From positions 1-64,000 of the forward strand of contig WRMW01000004.1 of assembly GCA_009776955.1 (NCBI GenBank): 64,000 bases of DNA, given 5' to 3'. The stretch comes from Clostridiales bacterium (GTDB lineage: Bacteria > Bacillota > Clostridia > Peptostreptococcales > Anaerovoracaceae). A program made the translations under genes and the position numbers. This document shows, piece after piece, positions 36,001-44,365 of this stretch. Numbering within the stretch: the first letter of the stretch is position 1; every line of letters begins with the position of its first letter. The notes under the pieces are model-generated. The model made no database searches. It was not told the origin of the DNA and saw only the letters and a list, made by a program, of their open reading frames with translations.

Positions 36001-36713
36001 GTGGCTAAGGTGCGCTGGCCATCCGGCAGGTAGATGTTTTTCATCGGCTCCCCTTGGTCGTCGTACATGGTGCTCATGACTTTGAGTGAGGCCTCGATGT
36101 CATCAGGGTCGTATCGTGGCACGTCTTTCACTATCGCATATACATAGACCGTGCCGATGACGCAGGCGGTAAGCAGGAAAATCGCGACTACCGCAGCGAT
36201 CCATTTAAGTATCTTCACGCCGATGGACTGCTTCTTCTTCTTGCGTCTCTTTCCATTTTTGCCGCTTTTGCCATTTTTGCTTCGGGTGCTCCCCGGTGGT
36301 CTGTTTTTCATATCGCTTCCGTCGCGGCGTCTGCGCCTGCGTTCGCGGTCTGCATCCTCGCCATCCCGTGGCGGACGCCTACGCTTGCCGTTCTCTCCGT
36401 CAGGTCTTTCACGCCGGCCATTCTCTCTGTCGGGTCTTTCACGCCGACCGTTTTCTCCGTCAGGCCTTTCACGCCCGTTCCGTTCTCCTTCGCCCCCGTT
36501 GCTTTCTTGTGCATGGCGTTTAACAGGTCTTCTTTCTTCTTCGGCGAAAAGGTCGTCAAGGGTCACCGCCTGTTGCTCTTCGCCCTGCTTTTCGACCGGA
36601 AAAATGTCGTCAAGGGTGGCCGGCGCTTCTTCGGGCGCCTCCGACCCCCCCTGCGATTCCCGGAACTTCTTCTCAAGCTCCTCAAAACTGCTATGTATAT
36701 CTTTTTCGTCCAA
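32985..36713 (-). CDS. Class A penicillin-binding protein (PBP1a type) with PASTA domain
   Basis: A 1242-residue bifunctional peptidoglycan synthase. Residues about 60-165 are a charged, disordered cytoplasmic region with repeated [10 protein letters not shown] units. A transmembrane helix (about 166-196) precedes the GT51 transglycosylase domain ([21 protein letters not shown]). The transpeptidase has the active-site Ser in PGSTVK (about residue 730), SVN and KTGTA (about 930). A PASTA domain (about 1105-1160) and a Pro/Asp-rich tail (PDPPPDPDP) follow. The start is TTG 36713, 7 nt after GGAAGG; a longer frame from ATG 36749 has no such site. The 3' end overlaps etfA by 34 bp on the opposite strand. 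Confidence 0.93.
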   Translation of the reverse strand: MDEKDIHSSFEELEKKFRESQGGSEAPEEAPATLDDIFPVEKQGEEQQAVTLDDLFAEEERRPVKRHAQESNGGEGERNGRERPDGENGRRERPDRENGRRERPDGENGKRRRPPRDGEDADRERRRRRRDGSDMKNRPPGSTRSKNGKSGKNGKRRKKKKQSIGVKILKWIAAVVAIFLLTACVIGTVYVYAIVKDVPRYDPDDIEASLKVMSTMYDDQGEPMKNIYLPDGQRTLATFQQFPDDLINAIVAIEDRTFWTHRGFNMIRMVGAVLESFQRGTGVGGATGTSTISQQLARNIWLFDERSERSADRKIKEAFYARELEKHLSKEEILTIYLNTIALGNHSYGIVAAAENYYGKAVEDLTLIESAALAALPQAPSEFAMIRTVLPSEVEPDDPRILLVGSQFVYLFNDAIESRLKIVLEEMLSQGYITEDEFERASRDNIRRHLQPREIEVESNADFFVSYAINNLVDDLLRNVPSIVSRDEAMQMIYSGGLDIHTTFNQRAQDIAMEEYENPENFPKAELRNTDRNGNLLDEDGNIVLFAFEYMFEDRAEEGQDSIPWFRMIYDEDDESLSDFRWNADGSMTIFSGRTKRFGVYQTSGAGGPDINLEFKDFYKRPDGVLYMTKGGYIPIPVEYKDIDDTGSLILSKDFFDSDHNIFTVDDEGVIWIDPSKFTLRQEILQPQSSFVLIDHTNGHLKAMVGGRDISGQFQFNRSISPRQPGSTVKTIGVYGPAIEMSANGERVGGDIPTFGEFWSPVSIIIDEEMEYKGRPWPKNWYSGFRGPHTMRYSLEQSVNVNAVKVLLEIGERRSIDFMKKLGITTIVEEGGTNDVGPGALALGGMTNGMTPLEITSAYGAFPNRGELVTPITYTLVKDKRGNVLLDGTPERTQVMDEGTAFIVTDMLRTTVTSGIATAAQISGTPTAGKTGTASENYDAWFVGSTPRYSASVWIGCDVNVPLSAGSAASASLFSKVMARIIDEDDHGDFPAMPENVVQSRVSTRETSNPDNEKTFTDYFIINTVPEYVDMGVEEFQVCLDSGYLATPWCPHQDMRLFSSIKASDEDEIKTNQAPEFYCHLHNLDPNNYPYNYGHETLDTNFGTAVVPNLIGMTLRDARRALEALYLKLGDVYDDAGKQITGRNNDIVTEQNPPAGERRPVESRVNVAVESAAPPPGPDPPPDPDPPPDPDPEPDPQPDPNLTGATTGASIATEPTSYTQALPNPIVFINSFYSALRSMVAS

Positions 36714-36890
36714 AATGCAACCTTCCTTATTATATGCACCTATATACAAAACATTATACAGAAAACCTTAGCTCTCTAATAAGTCAAGAATATTACAACA
36801 ACTCTGCGCATTACAATGGGATTTCGCGGATTTCGCAGGATGTTCGCCATGTTTTCAAGCGAAGGACACGCAGTTTTCATTGAGAAAATA

Positions 36891-36905
36891 TGTTATGATG
36901 TCTGA
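36891..36905 (+). promoter_or_regulatory. Extended -10 promoter giving a leaderless mRNA (hutP)
   Basis: TG-T-TATGAT with the hexamer at 36894-36899, then GTCTGA, then ATG 36906. There is no ribosome binding site and the -35 is weak. Confidence 0.6.
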
Positions 36906-37334
36906 ATGGACAGAAGAAAGTACGACAGCGTTGACGTGGCACGGGCGGTAGTCCGGCTTGCGGTGACGTCCTCGCGTGAATCAGAGGAAAAATACGTCGC
37001 TTCGCTTGTGGAGGCGGGTGTCAAGGCGGTGGCCGTGGATATAGGCGGCGATATCACGACATCCATTCACACGGTCATCGAGCGTGCGATCATCGCGTCG
37101 CGCAAAGCTGGGCTGACAAAGGAAAACCATGTACAGGACGGTGCGATAGCGGGTGCGGCACGTGAGGCCGTTGCACAGATCGCGACCAAGGCCATAGGGT
37201 TGAACGGCGGCGGGAAGATTGCCATCGTGCGTTCCGGGGAGCATCTGTCAGTGTGCATTTTTATGAGCATCGGCTTGCTGCACCTCAATGATGTGGTGAT
37301 TGGGTTAGGGCACCGGTCAGTACCGCTCGACTAA
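36906..37334 (+). CDS. hutP: HutP-family RNA-binding antiterminator
   Basis: A 142-residue protein closely matching HutP, the Bacillus antiterminator that binds UAG repeats in hut mRNA when L-histidine and magnesium are present. The C-terminal two thirds carry the family core: GAIAGAAREAVAQIATKA, GLNGGGKIAIVRSGEHLSV and LLHLNDVVIGLGHRSVP, which includes the histidine and metal ligands. No hut genes are in the window, so the target is unknown; HutP relatives are widespread in Clostridia outside hut operons. Given the his gene cluster elsewhere in the window, a histidine-sensing role is possible but only inferred. The mRNA appears to be leaderless. It converges on holA, with stop codons adjoining. 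Confidence 0.9.
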   Translation: MDRRKYDSVDVARAVVRLAVTSSRESEEKYVASLVEAGVKAVAVDIGGDITTSIHTVIERAIIASRKAGLTKENHVQDGAIAGAAREAVAQIATKAIGLNGGGKIAIVRSGEHLSVCIFMSIGLLHLNDVVIGLGHRSVPLD

Positions 37335-38411
37335 TTAAATCTCCGCGAGCAACACCGTGAGGGCGAGGCGTTCGCTTATATCGCCGGATTTGATGTCGCG
37401 TTCCGTATCGTAGAGGCGGTGAAGTATATGCCGCAGCTTTTCTGGCTTGAAGCGCTGTGCGAAGCCCCCCAGCTTCTTTACGCGCCATTCGCTGCGCTCG
37501 CCTAGCATCTGCGTGATTTCCGCGGGTTTGCGACCCTCGGCGCTGAGTTCCTTGTAGCCTAGCATTATCTCAAAATGCCCAGTGAAAAGCGACAACAGCC
37601 GAAAAGCGCTCTCCCCTGCGACGAGTCCGCTCTCCAGCAGCTGGATGGATTCAGCCTTTTTTCCGGAGCTGATGGCATCAAGCATCGCAAAAACGTCAGT
37701 TCTCAGTATATCCGCAAGGCATTCCTCAAGGTCTGAATGCCCGGCGGCGTGGCGGCCTTCCGCCAACACGAAAGAGGCGAGCTTGTATGCGTCGTTTTCT
37801 ACCGAAAACAAGTCCCGCTCGCTGTCCTTTTCCAGATAGCCTGTCGCGAATATAAAGGCGTCGAGAATGCCCGGAGAGATTTCAACACCCATCGCATTGA
37901 AACGTTTGCGCGCAAAGCTTGCGAGGTCGGCCTCGTCGAGGCGCGCAAACTCATAGACCGTGCCGTGCTTGGCTATGGCCTTGTAAAGCGATCGGCCCTT
38001 GTTTACGCTGCCGGCGGTAAATATCAGGCGTGCCGTGTCCGGAATGGCGGAAAGATATTCCGTCAAGGGGGTTTTCCGCTTCGCGGCGCCTCCTGCTTCT
38101 GCGGGCGCGCCTTGCGCGGACAGCCCCGTATGGCTTTTTACGACGACGATACGTGCCGGAAGCAGCATGGGAAAGGTGTCGAGCGCCGCCATTATCTCGT
38201 CATCCCCCGCTTCGTCCCCGTAGAATGTGGAGAGGTCGAGGGCGTTTATGGCATCGCCTTCAGCGCCGCCTTCGGCGGCGCCGGCGAACAAAGACACCAA
38301 GCGCTTCTCGTAATGGCTGACAAGGAATTGCTCCTCGCCGTACAAAAGCACAGGCGCCGCTTTGCCTATCCCGCCACTCTTTATATCGTTTTCGATCTTC
38401 CGAAAGCTCAT
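37335..38411 (-). CDS. holA: DNA polymerase III delta subunit
   Basis: HolA opens the beta sliding clamp and is part of the clamp loader at the replication fork. The 358-residue protein has the Firmicutes-type pattern: LLYGEEQFLVSHYEKRL at the N-terminus (in the degenerate P-loop region), LDTFPMLLPARIVVVKS, and C-terminal helical domains ending YDTERDIKSGDISERLALTVLL. The length is normal. It ends directly against hutP (convergent, no gap). Its start codon at 38411 has a TAAACT -10 element 6 nt upstream with an extended TGG, again predicting a leaderless mRNA, and lies 43 nt after the comEC stop, the usual comEC-holA order. Confidence 0.92.
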   Translation of the reverse strand: MSFRKIENDIKSGGIGKAAPVLLYGEEQFLVSHYEKRLVSLFAGAAEGGAEGDAINALDLSTFYGDEAGDDEIMAALDTFPMLLPARIVVVKSHTGLSAQGAPAEAGGAAKRKTPLTEYLSAIPDTARLIFTAGSVNKGRSLYKAIAKHGTVYEFARLDEADLASFARKRFNAMGVEISPGILDAFIFATGYLEKDSERDLFSVENDAYKLASFVLAEGRHAAGHSDLEECLADILRTDVFAMLDAISSGKKAESIQLLESGLVAGESAFRLLSLFTGHFEIMLGYKELSAEGRKPAEITQMLGERSEWRVKKLGGFAQRFKPEKLRHILHRLYDTERDIKSGDISERLALTVLLAEI

Positions 38412-38417
38412 ACCGAC

Positions 38418-38426
38418 AGTTTACCA
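38418..38426 (-). promoter_or_regulatory. Extended -10 promoter giving a leaderless mRNA (holA)
   Basis: On the minus strand TG-G-TAAACT (hexamer 38418-38423), then GTCGGT, then ATG 38411. No ribosome binding site is seen. Confidence 0.55.
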
Positions 38427-38454
38427 CAGGCGGCGCATAGCCACATAATAAAGG

Positions 38455-41088
38455 CTAAAGTTTTTCATGGGGCTTTAGCAGCATGGGCGAGACGAGGTCG
38501 CGCTTGACGGTCTGGACGGTGAAGCCGTCTTTGTGTATGTGAATCAGCACGGCCCCGTCCGTGTCGTTGCGGTAGATGGGCAGCCCTGCTGCTTCGAGGT
38601 CGGCAAGCACCTCTGCCGTAGGGTGTCCAAAATTGTTCTTGCCGACTTGGATGACGGCTATGGACGCAGTCGCCGAGGCCAGCAATTCCTCCGAGGTTGA
38701 GGTCTTGCTCCCGTGGTGCCCGACTTTCAGGATGTCGCATGACAGATCGCCCGCCAGTTCAAGCGCCGCCCGCTCGCCGTCCTTTGTAACGTCGCCTGTC
38801 ATAAGCACCGTGACCCCCTCGTTCTCGAACCGCATAAGCAAGGATGTCTCGTTTTCGTCCTCACCGTCCCCTGTCATTCGTACATAGTCCTCGTCCGTGC
38901 CTCTCGGCGGGAAAAGCGTCTCGGCCTGCGCTCGTCGGCCGCCAAGCAGCACGGTGTCGCCTGCGGCAAGGAAGCGTAGGCTTTCAGCTTTGAAAGCGCC
39001 CTTATCCTTGTCTCCGTATGCGTGCGTCACGGCATCCGTGCGGACGCGGTTGCCCTCATACACATAGACGGCGCCGACGTCCATATACGCCGCAAGCTCC
39101 GCAAGCCCCTTGAAGTGGTCCATATGCAGATGGGACACGAAGATGCCGTCGAGCTTCGCAACCCCGTTTTTTAGCAAGTAAGGCGCAAGGACATTCTTCC
39201 CGATATCGTAGCCAAACCTTCCGCCGCCGTCCATCAGGTAGTTGCGTCCGTCGGCCGTCTTTATATGCAGGCAGTCGCCCTGTCCCACGTCCACGAAGGT
39301 GTAGGGCGCGTCGTTCTGCCTTCCCATTGGCGTCTGCATCACAAGCAGGCACGATAGGGCGATAACGGTCGGAAGTACCACCCCCCTAGCTTTGAGTCGC
39401 GCAAACCCCCCGCTCATCGCAAAAGTGTCTGACAGCAAAAAGAAAGTTACAAAATAGAACAACAAAATTATTGGCAAGGGCGGGGAAGGCACGGTAAAGC
39501 TGCTGTGTGGAATCTTGTCCGCCGCCTGCGTCAGCGCGAGCATGATGTCTATCAAAACGCCGGTCGACGATGCACCCACGCCCGCCGCAGGGTTTGCGAG
39601 GGCGGCCAGGGCGGGAAGGAAGGCGCTCGCGGCGGCCAGCAGCAGGACAACGATGCCGAAGGGCACGATAAGCGAGGCGAGGGCTATCACGGGGATGTTG
39701 ATAAGGATCGCGAGCACGGGCAGGGTATTGAAAAAGTACATCGTGAGCGGCAGCATAAGGACTTGTATTATTGCGGCGGGAATGAGCGTTTTGAGCATCT
39801 TCCCGCCGAGTATGGCCGAGGTTTTCGCGCCGTATATCTCACGCAGCTCGCCAGGCTTGACAGCCCTTCCCGTGAGCTTGCTTACGAAGCCCGTATGCCT
39901 GTCTGCGAAAGGCAGGGCGAACGACAGCGAGCAGACGGCCGTGTACGATAGGACGAAGCCGACGCCGAACAGGGCGAGCGGGTTTATAAGCAGCACGATC
40001 AGGGCTGAGAACAGCACGCCGGTGAGCATATCGTATCTTCGGTTCAGCAGCATGGCCCCGATATGGACGGCTATCATCGAAAAGGCGCGCATCACCGACG
40101 GCGAGAAGTTTGAGAGCGCCGCATAGCACAGCAACAGCACGAGCGCGACGACGTAGAATTTCTTGGTCTTGCGTTTGCCGAGCGCCATGGAGACAAAGGC
40201 GTAGACCATGCCGACGTGCAGGCCGCTGACGGAGAGGATGTGCGCGACGCCGTGCCGCTTGAAAAGGTCGTAGGTTTCCTCGTCGAGCCCGCCTTTGTCG
40301 CCGAACATCATGCCGATAAAGAGCGAGGCGGTCTCGGGCGGGAGGATTGACTGAACGCGTTCGGTGAAAGCTGCCTTGGCCTTGGCGAGCGCGCCGAGCG
40401 CGCGCCAGTGAAGGGTTTTTATGTTTGCGGGGTCGTTTAGGATGGTCAGGTCATCTGCGAACTCGCAGGTCAGGATGATGCGGATGTTTTTTGAAAGCAG
40501 GTGGAGGCGGTAATCGAAGCCGCCGGGATTGCGGGCGGTGTCGGGTAGGGATATGGGGCCTCGGACTGAGACGCGTTTGCCGACAAGGTCTTCGAGGGCG
40601 GGCGCCATGGGTTTGCCCTTTTCGCCATATACACGTACGAGCAGCTTGCGTCCGTCGGCCCAGAGGGTCAGAAGCCTGTAGTCTATGTCGCGTTGCTCGG
40701 CAAGAAGCACATGGCCGGCGGCGTTTTCGACATAGCCCTCTCCGTCGGTCATATATTGTTCGAGCGGGTCGGTGCGTTGAAATGTCGCATGTGTGTAGGC
40801 GGAGCCTGCGAGAAAGACCGCGCATATAAGCAAGATGAAAGGTTTAGGTGAAGGCGTGAGCGGCGGGGTGTCAATAAGGGCTTTGGCGGCCAGGGCTGCC
40901 ATCAATGCCGCAAGGAGTCCGAGCAGCAGGGCGTCCGGCGGCGCAAAGAAATAGCAGTAGGCGATGCCGGCGATAAAAGCCCCCGCTATATAGGCGAGCG
41001 GCCTGCGCGGCCGGGCGGGGGCGGGTGTCACAGAGGTCGGGGCGGTGGCTACTGGTTGCCTGCAAATGTTGGGCGTAAGCGTATCCAT
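38455..41088 (-). CDS. comEC: ComEC/Rec2 DNA-uptake channel
   Basis: An 877-residue polytopic membrane protein that carries single-stranded DNA across the membrane in natural transformation. Two or three N-terminal helices precede an OB-like domain (about 130-220), then the competence domain with about eight helices (HILSVSGLHVGMVYAF is a family signature) and a C-terminal metallo-beta-lactamase domain: HLHMDHFKG, MTGDV and KVGHHGS. Start ATG 41088 has a strong promoter with its -10 only 6 nt away; the frame extends to 41103 but no better start exists. comEA and type IV pilus genes are not in the window. holA follows on the same strand after 43 nt. Confidence 0.93.
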   Translation of the reverse strand: MDTLTPNICRQPVATAPTSVTPAPARPRRPLAYIAGAFIAGIAYCYFFAPPDALLLGLLAALMAALAAKALIDTPPLTPSPKPFILLICAVFLAGSAYTHATFQRTDPLEQYMTDGEGYVENAAGHVLLAEQRDIDYRLLTLWADGRKLLVRVYGEKGKPMAPALEDLVGKRVSVRGPISLPDTARNPGGFDYRLHLLSKNIRIILTCEFADDLTILNDPANIKTLHWRALGALAKAKAAFTERVQSILPPETASLFIGMMFGDKGGLDEETYDLFKRHGVAHILSVSGLHVGMVYAFVSMALGKRKTKKFYVVALVLLLCYAALSNFSPSVMRAFSMIAVHIGAMLLNRRYDMLTGVLFSALIVLLINPLALFGVGFVLSYTAVCSLSFALPFADRHTGFVSKLTGRAVKPGELREIYGAKTSAILGGKMLKTLIPAAIIQVLMLPLTMYFFNTLPVLAILINIPVIALASLIVPFGIVVLLLAAASAFLPALAALANPAAGVGASSTGVLIDIMLALTQAADKIPHSSFTVPSPPLPIILLFYFVTFFLLSDTFAMSGGFARLKARGVVLPTVIALSCLLVMQTPMGRQNDAPYTFVDVGQGDCLHIKTADGRNYLMDGGGRFGYDIGKNVLAPYLLKNGVAKLDGIFVSHLHMDHFKGLAELAAYMDVGAVYVYEGNRVRTDAVTHAYGDKDKGAFKAESLRFLAAGDTVLLGGRRAQAETLFPPRGTDEDYVRMTGDGEDENETSLLMRFENEGVTVLMTGDVTKDGERAALELAGDLSCDILKVGHHGSKTSTSEELLASATASIAVIQVGKNNFGHPTAEVLADLEAAGLPIYRNDTDGAVLIHIHKDGFTVQTVKRDLVSPMLLKPHEKL

Positions 41089-41094
41089 GGAGCC

Positions 41095-41122
41095 ATTATA
41101 CAATAAATAAATAAAATGTCAA
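41095..41122 (-). promoter_or_regulatory. comEC promoter giving a leaderless mRNA
   Basis: Minus strand TTGACA (41117-41122), 16-nt spacer, TATAAT (41095-41100), 6 nt (GGCTCC), then ATG 41088. Both hexamers are perfect consensus, and no Shine-Dalgarno sequence exists. Confidence 0.8.
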
Positions 41123-41150
41123 TATATGGTTGACAAAGTATATATTGACA
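41117..41150. promoter_or_regulatory. Operator-like 11-bp inverted repeat over the comEC -35
   Basis: TGTCAATATAT (41117-41127) and ATATATTGACA (41140-41150) are exact complements with a 12-nt spacer. Both arms and the spacer contain TTGACA-like hexamers. The left arm includes the comEC -35, so a protein bound here would control comEC. Confidence 0.6.
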
Positions 41151-41171
41151 TGGCCTGGGACGAGAAAAACA

Positions 41172-41194
41172 GAAGCCACCCGTAGGGTGGCTTC
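41172..41194. terminator. 10-bp perfect hairpin between comEC and miaB promoters
   Basis: GAAGCCACCC/GGGTGGCTTC with loop GTA. It is preceded and followed by A-rich sequence but lacks a clear T-run on the plus strand; on the minus strand a CTGTTTTTCTCG stretch follows, so it may stop transcription in that direction. Confidence 0.5.
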
Positions 41195-41207
41195 AAAACC
41201 ATTCGTG

Positions 41208-41238
41208 GGGACGGAGCCGCCTAAACGGTGTCCCTTTT
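41208..41238 (+). repeat. GGGAC...GTCCC element followed by TTTT
   Basis: Inverted arms at 41208-41212 and 41230-41234 enclose a GC-rich core (GGAGCCGCC) and are followed by four T. It resembles the GGGGACGG-type dispersed palindromes seen in several Bacillota; no second copy is found in this window. Confidence 0.35.
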
Positions 41239-41267
41239 CACCAATTATAACCACAATACTAACCCAC

Positions 41268-41297
41268 TTGCAAGCACAATTATAAAACATATATACT
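41268..41297 (+). promoter_or_regulatory. miaB promoter giving a leaderless or near-leaderless mRNA
   Basis: TTGCAA (41268-41273), 18-nt spacer, TATACT (41292-41297), then 8 nt to ATG 41306. No ribosome binding site is present. Confidence 0.55.
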
Positions 41298-41305
41298 CTT
41301 ATTCT

Positions 41306-42667
41306 ATGAGTACTTACGCGATACAGACCTTGGGGTGCCAGATGAACGAGCGGGACAGCGAGACCATCGCCGGCCTGCTTGAGCAAATGGGCTATATAGA
41401 ATCCGCAGATTACGAAGATGCGGACGTCATCGTCGTGAACACATGCAGCGTGCGTGAAAACGCGGACAATCGTTTCTTCGGCATCCTTGGCCGCCTCAAG
41501 CACGTCAAGACGAACCGCGCAGACGCCATCGTCGCTGTCTGCGGCTGCATGATGCAGCAGGAGCATATCACGGAGCAGATTCACGAAAAGCACGCATGGG
41601 TGGACATCATCTTCGGTACGCACAATATCGGCGCCCTGCCTGAGCTTATCGAAAAAATCGTGGGCGGTCGCAAGGGGAAGCCGCTCACGTCCGTGCTTAC
41701 GGAGCGGGCGTCCATGGGCGAGGGCCTGCCGGTGCGTCGCGAGCTTTCATTCAAGGCGAGCGTCAATATAATGTATGGATGCAATAATTTTTGCACATAT
41801 TGCATTGTGCCGTATACGCGTGGCCGAGAAATCAGCCGGTCTGCCGATGACATAATTGCGGAGGTGCGGGACGCCGCCGCTGCCGGAGCCAAGGAGATTC
41901 TTTTGCTAGGTCAGAATGTAAATTCCTACAATGGCGATGGCATCGACTTTGCGGACCTTATATCCATGGCGGACGAAGTGCCAGGCATAGAGCGGATAAG
42001 GTTTACGACTTCGCACCCGAAAGATTTGTCAAGCAAATTGATTGACAGGTTTGGGCCTGTCAAAAAAGGCGGCGCGGCCACCCTTTGCCCATCAATACAT
42101 CTGCCGGTGCAGGCGGGCAGTGACAAGGTGCTTGAACGCATGAACCGCCGTTATACGAAAGAGGGCTATATAGCGCTTGTGGAGAGCCTGCGCGCAGCCC
42201 GGCCGGATATCGTAATCACGACTGACTTTATCGTAGGGTTTCCGGGCGAGACGGAAGAGGATTTTGGTGAGACCATGGACTTGATCGAGCGGGTGCGTTT
42301 CGACTCTGCGTTCACTTTCATATACTCGCCGCGTACGGGGACGCCGGCGGCGGGGTACGACGACCCCACGCCCGAAGATGTGAAGCACGAGCGTTTTGAC
42401 AGGATGGTGCGGCGCCTCAACGAGATAACGCTCGAAAAGAACCGCGCTTATGTGGGCAGCGTCCAGGACGTGCTTGTCGAGGGGCGGTCAAAGACCGATG
42501 CTGCCATGCTTTCGGGTCGCACGTTCGGAGGAAAGCTGGTGAATTTTCCGGCACTGGCGTCCGTACCCGCCTCCGCACCCGAACACGATGCAAGCATCAT
42601 AGGCGCCATCCTGCCCGTCCGCATCGCATCCGTGAAAACATTCAGCTTCACTGGTGAATTATTATGA
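41306..42667 (+). CDS. miaB: tRNA-2-methylthio-N6-dimethylallyladenosine synthase
   Basis: A radical-SAM methylthiotransferase that converts i6A37 to ms2i6A37 in tRNAs reading UNN codons. The 453-residue protein starts MSTYAIQTLGCQMNERDSE, the conserved N-terminus; a frame extended to 41228 has no support. The N-terminal cluster cysteines are seen in TLGCQMNE, NTCSVRE and VCGCMMQQ, the radical-SAM CX3CX2C in CNNFCTYC, and a C-terminal TRAM domain follows. The gene is usually followed by mutS/mutL in Clostridia, but here ilvA comes next. The mRNA appears to start at or very near the start codon. Confidence 0.94.
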   Translation: MSTYAIQTLGCQMNERDSETIAGLLEQMGYIESADYEDADVIVVNTCSVRENADNRFFGILGRLKHVKTNRADAIVAVCGCMMQQEHITEQIHEKHAWVDIIFGTHNIGALPELIEKIVGGRKGKPLTSVLTERASMGEGLPVRRELSFKASVNIMYGCNNFCTYCIVPYTRGREISRSADDIIAEVRDAAAAGAKEILLLGQNVNSYNGDGIDFADLISMADEVPGIERIRFTTSHPKDLSSKLIDRFGPVKKGGAATLCPSIHLPVQAGSDKVLERMNRRYTKEGYIALVESLRAARPDIVITTDFIVGFPGETEEDFGETMDLIERVRFDSAFTFIYSPRTGTPAAGYDDPTPEDVKHERFDRMVRRLNEITLEKNRAYVGSVQDVLVEGRSKTDAAMLSGRTFGGKLVNFPALASVPASAPEHDASIIGAILPVRIASVKTFSFTGELL

Positions 42668-42673
42668 TACAAT
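42665..42673 (+). promoter_or_regulatory. Extended -10 promoter of ilvA overlapping the miaB stop
   Basis: TG-A-TACAAT with the hexamer at 42668-42673; the TGA is the miaB stop codon. The leader to ATG 42719 is about 40 nt and contains an AAGGAGAGG ribosome binding site. Confidence 0.5.
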
Positions 42674-42718
42674 CAACAGCGGCGATGTTGATAAACGAGC
42701 CGAACACAAGGAGAGGAC

Positions 42719-43957
42719 ATGGAACAGAGCGAAGTACGAAAATATCTGAAGCAAGACCATAAGGCGGAGATCGACAGGGCTGCAGAACGGCTGTCAGGCG
42801 TCATCAAGCCGACGCCGCTTATAAAGAGCGATTATTATAGCGGCGACTACGGCTGCGAGGTATGGCTCAAGCCGGAGAATCTGCAAGTGACCGGCTCGTT
42901 CAAGATACGGGGCGCCTACAACAAGATCGCGTCCTTGGAAAAAAACGAATTGAAAAATGGCATCGTCTCGGCATCCGCCGGAAACCATGCGCAAGGCGTC
43001 GCTTTCTCTGCCGAGCACAGAGGCACGAAGGCCACCATAGTCATGCCTGGCATCACGCCCCTTCTCAAGGTCGAGGCGACAAAAGCCTACGGCGCTGAGG
43101 TCGTGCTTTACGGTGACGCATACGACGAAAGCTTTGAGAAAGCCACGGAGCTCGCAAAGGAGAAGGGCAAGACATTCATTCACCCCTTTGACGATTACCA
43201 GGTGATCTGCGGGCAGGGCACCCTTGCAAAAGAGATCATCGAGGGGCTTGAGAACGCCGATGAGATCATCTGCCCCATAGGCGGCGGCGGCCTTATCTCC
43301 GGCATATTGCTCTATGCGAAAGCCGTCAATCCGAACATAAAAATCATCGGCGTCATTCCCGAAGGCTCCCCCGCGATAAAGAACTCGCTTGAGCAAGGCA
43401 AGTTGAAACGCGAAAAATCCATATATACGTGTGCGGAGGGCGTCGCTGTCAAGCAGCCGGGCACCCTGTGCTTTGCAGTGATAAAGGAGCATCTTGACGA
43501 ACTTGTGACCGTCTCCGAGCGTGACATCATGGAAAACATCCTCTTGATGATGGAGAAACATAAGTTCGTCGCCGAGGCGGCAGGCGTGCTTCCGCTTGCG
43601 GGCGCCCGCAAAAGGGCGCGTGCGGACAGGAAGCTCGTATGCGTGTTGAGCGGCGGGAATATCGATACCGTGACCATAAGCTCCGTCGTCAACCAGGGCA
43701 TGATAAGTCGGGGCCGCATCATGTGCTTCACCGTGGAGCTTCCCGACAAGCCCTGGCAGCTTGTGGCCGTCGCATCGCTCCTTGCGCGTGAGGGCGCCAA
43801 TGTCATCGAGCTTGACCACGATCAGTTCAAGGCGTTGGACCGCTATTCAAACCGCGTCGTGCTGGAGGTGACCGTCGAGACGAACGGACCCGAGCATATC
43901 GAGCGTGTGCTTGCCGCGCTCGCAGCGGAAAACTTTCCGGTCAAGCGGATATATTAG
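42719..43957 (+). CDS. ilvA: Threonine ammonia-lyase (threonine dehydratase)
   Basis: PLP enzyme converting threonine to 2-oxobutanoate and ammonia, feeding isoleucine synthesis or threonine fermentation. The 412-residue protein binds PLP through Lys62 in GSFKIRGAYNK and has the glycine-rich phosphate loop PIGGGGLIS. A C-terminal ACT domain (from about residue 335, MCFTVELPDKPWQLVAVASLL) suggests allosteric control. The single ACT domain and length fit the short form found in many Clostridia, where either a biosynthetic or catabolic role is possible. ATG 42719 has an AAGGAGAGG site. No other ilv genes are adjacent. Confidence 0.92.
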   Translation: MEQSEVRKYLKQDHKAEIDRAAERLSGVIKPTPLIKSDYYSGDYGCEVWLKPENLQVTGSFKIRGAYNKIASLEKNELKNGIVSASAGNHAQGVAFSAEHRGTKATIVMPGITPLLKVEATKAYGAEVVLYGDAYDESFEKATELAKEKGKTFIHPFDDYQVICGQGTLAKEIIEGLENADEIICPIGGGGLISGILLYAKAVNPNIKIIGVIPEGSPAIKNSLEQGKLKREKSIYTCAEGVAVKQPGTLCFAVIKEHLDELVTVSERDIMENILLMMEKHKFVAEAAGVLPLAGARKRARADRKLVCVLSGGNIDTVTISSVVNQGMISRGRIMCFTVELPDKPWQLVAVASLLAREGANVIELDHDQFKALDRYSNRVVLEVTVETNGPEHIERVLAALAAENFPVKRIY

Positions 43958-44032
43958 CCAGTTCAAGACAGTTTTATGATAGAATGGGCGTGCCCGCAAG
44001 GAGGGTGCATACCTATTAAGGAGGGTGTAAGA

Positions 44033-44350
44033 ATGAGCAAGATAAGGATTCTTGATGAGAGCAATTACAGCGAGACGATTTCGGCAGGCGTGGTCGTGGT
44101 CGACTTCTATGCCGACTGGTGCGGCCCGTGCAAGATGTTCGCGCCTGTGTTCGATGAAGCCAGCGAAGCCTACGACGGCAAGGCGGTGTTCGCCAAGGTC
44201 AATGTGGACGAGAGCAAGAGCATCGCTGTCGAAAACAGGATTATGGGCATCCCGACGATGATTTTTTTCAAGGACGGCCAAATCGCGGAGCGGCTGACAG
44301 GCGTTATCGATAAAAAGGCGCTTTACGAAAAAGTGGACGCGCTCCTATAG
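44033..44350 (+). CDS. trxA: Thioredoxin
   Basis: A 105-residue thioredoxin with the redox site WCGPC in DFYADWCGPCKMF and the conserved cis-Pro in GIPTMIFFKDG. It reduces protein disulfides in the cytoplasm. ATG 44033 is chosen because it follows a strong AAGGAGGG site; the upstream frame from 43976 would cross another GGAGGG (CAAGGAGGGTGC and TTAAGGAGGGTG are near repeats about 20 nt apart). An extended -10, TGATAGAAT, lies about 45 nt upstream. No thioredoxin reductase is in the window. queH follows after 15 nt. Confidence 0.95.
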   Translation: MSKIRILDESNYSETISAGVVVVDFYADWCGPCKMFAPVFDEASEAYDGKAVFAKVNVDESKSIAVENRIMGIPTMIFFKDGQIAERLTGVIDKKALYEKVDALL

Positions 44351-44365
44351 CCGTCGTCTGCGTCC

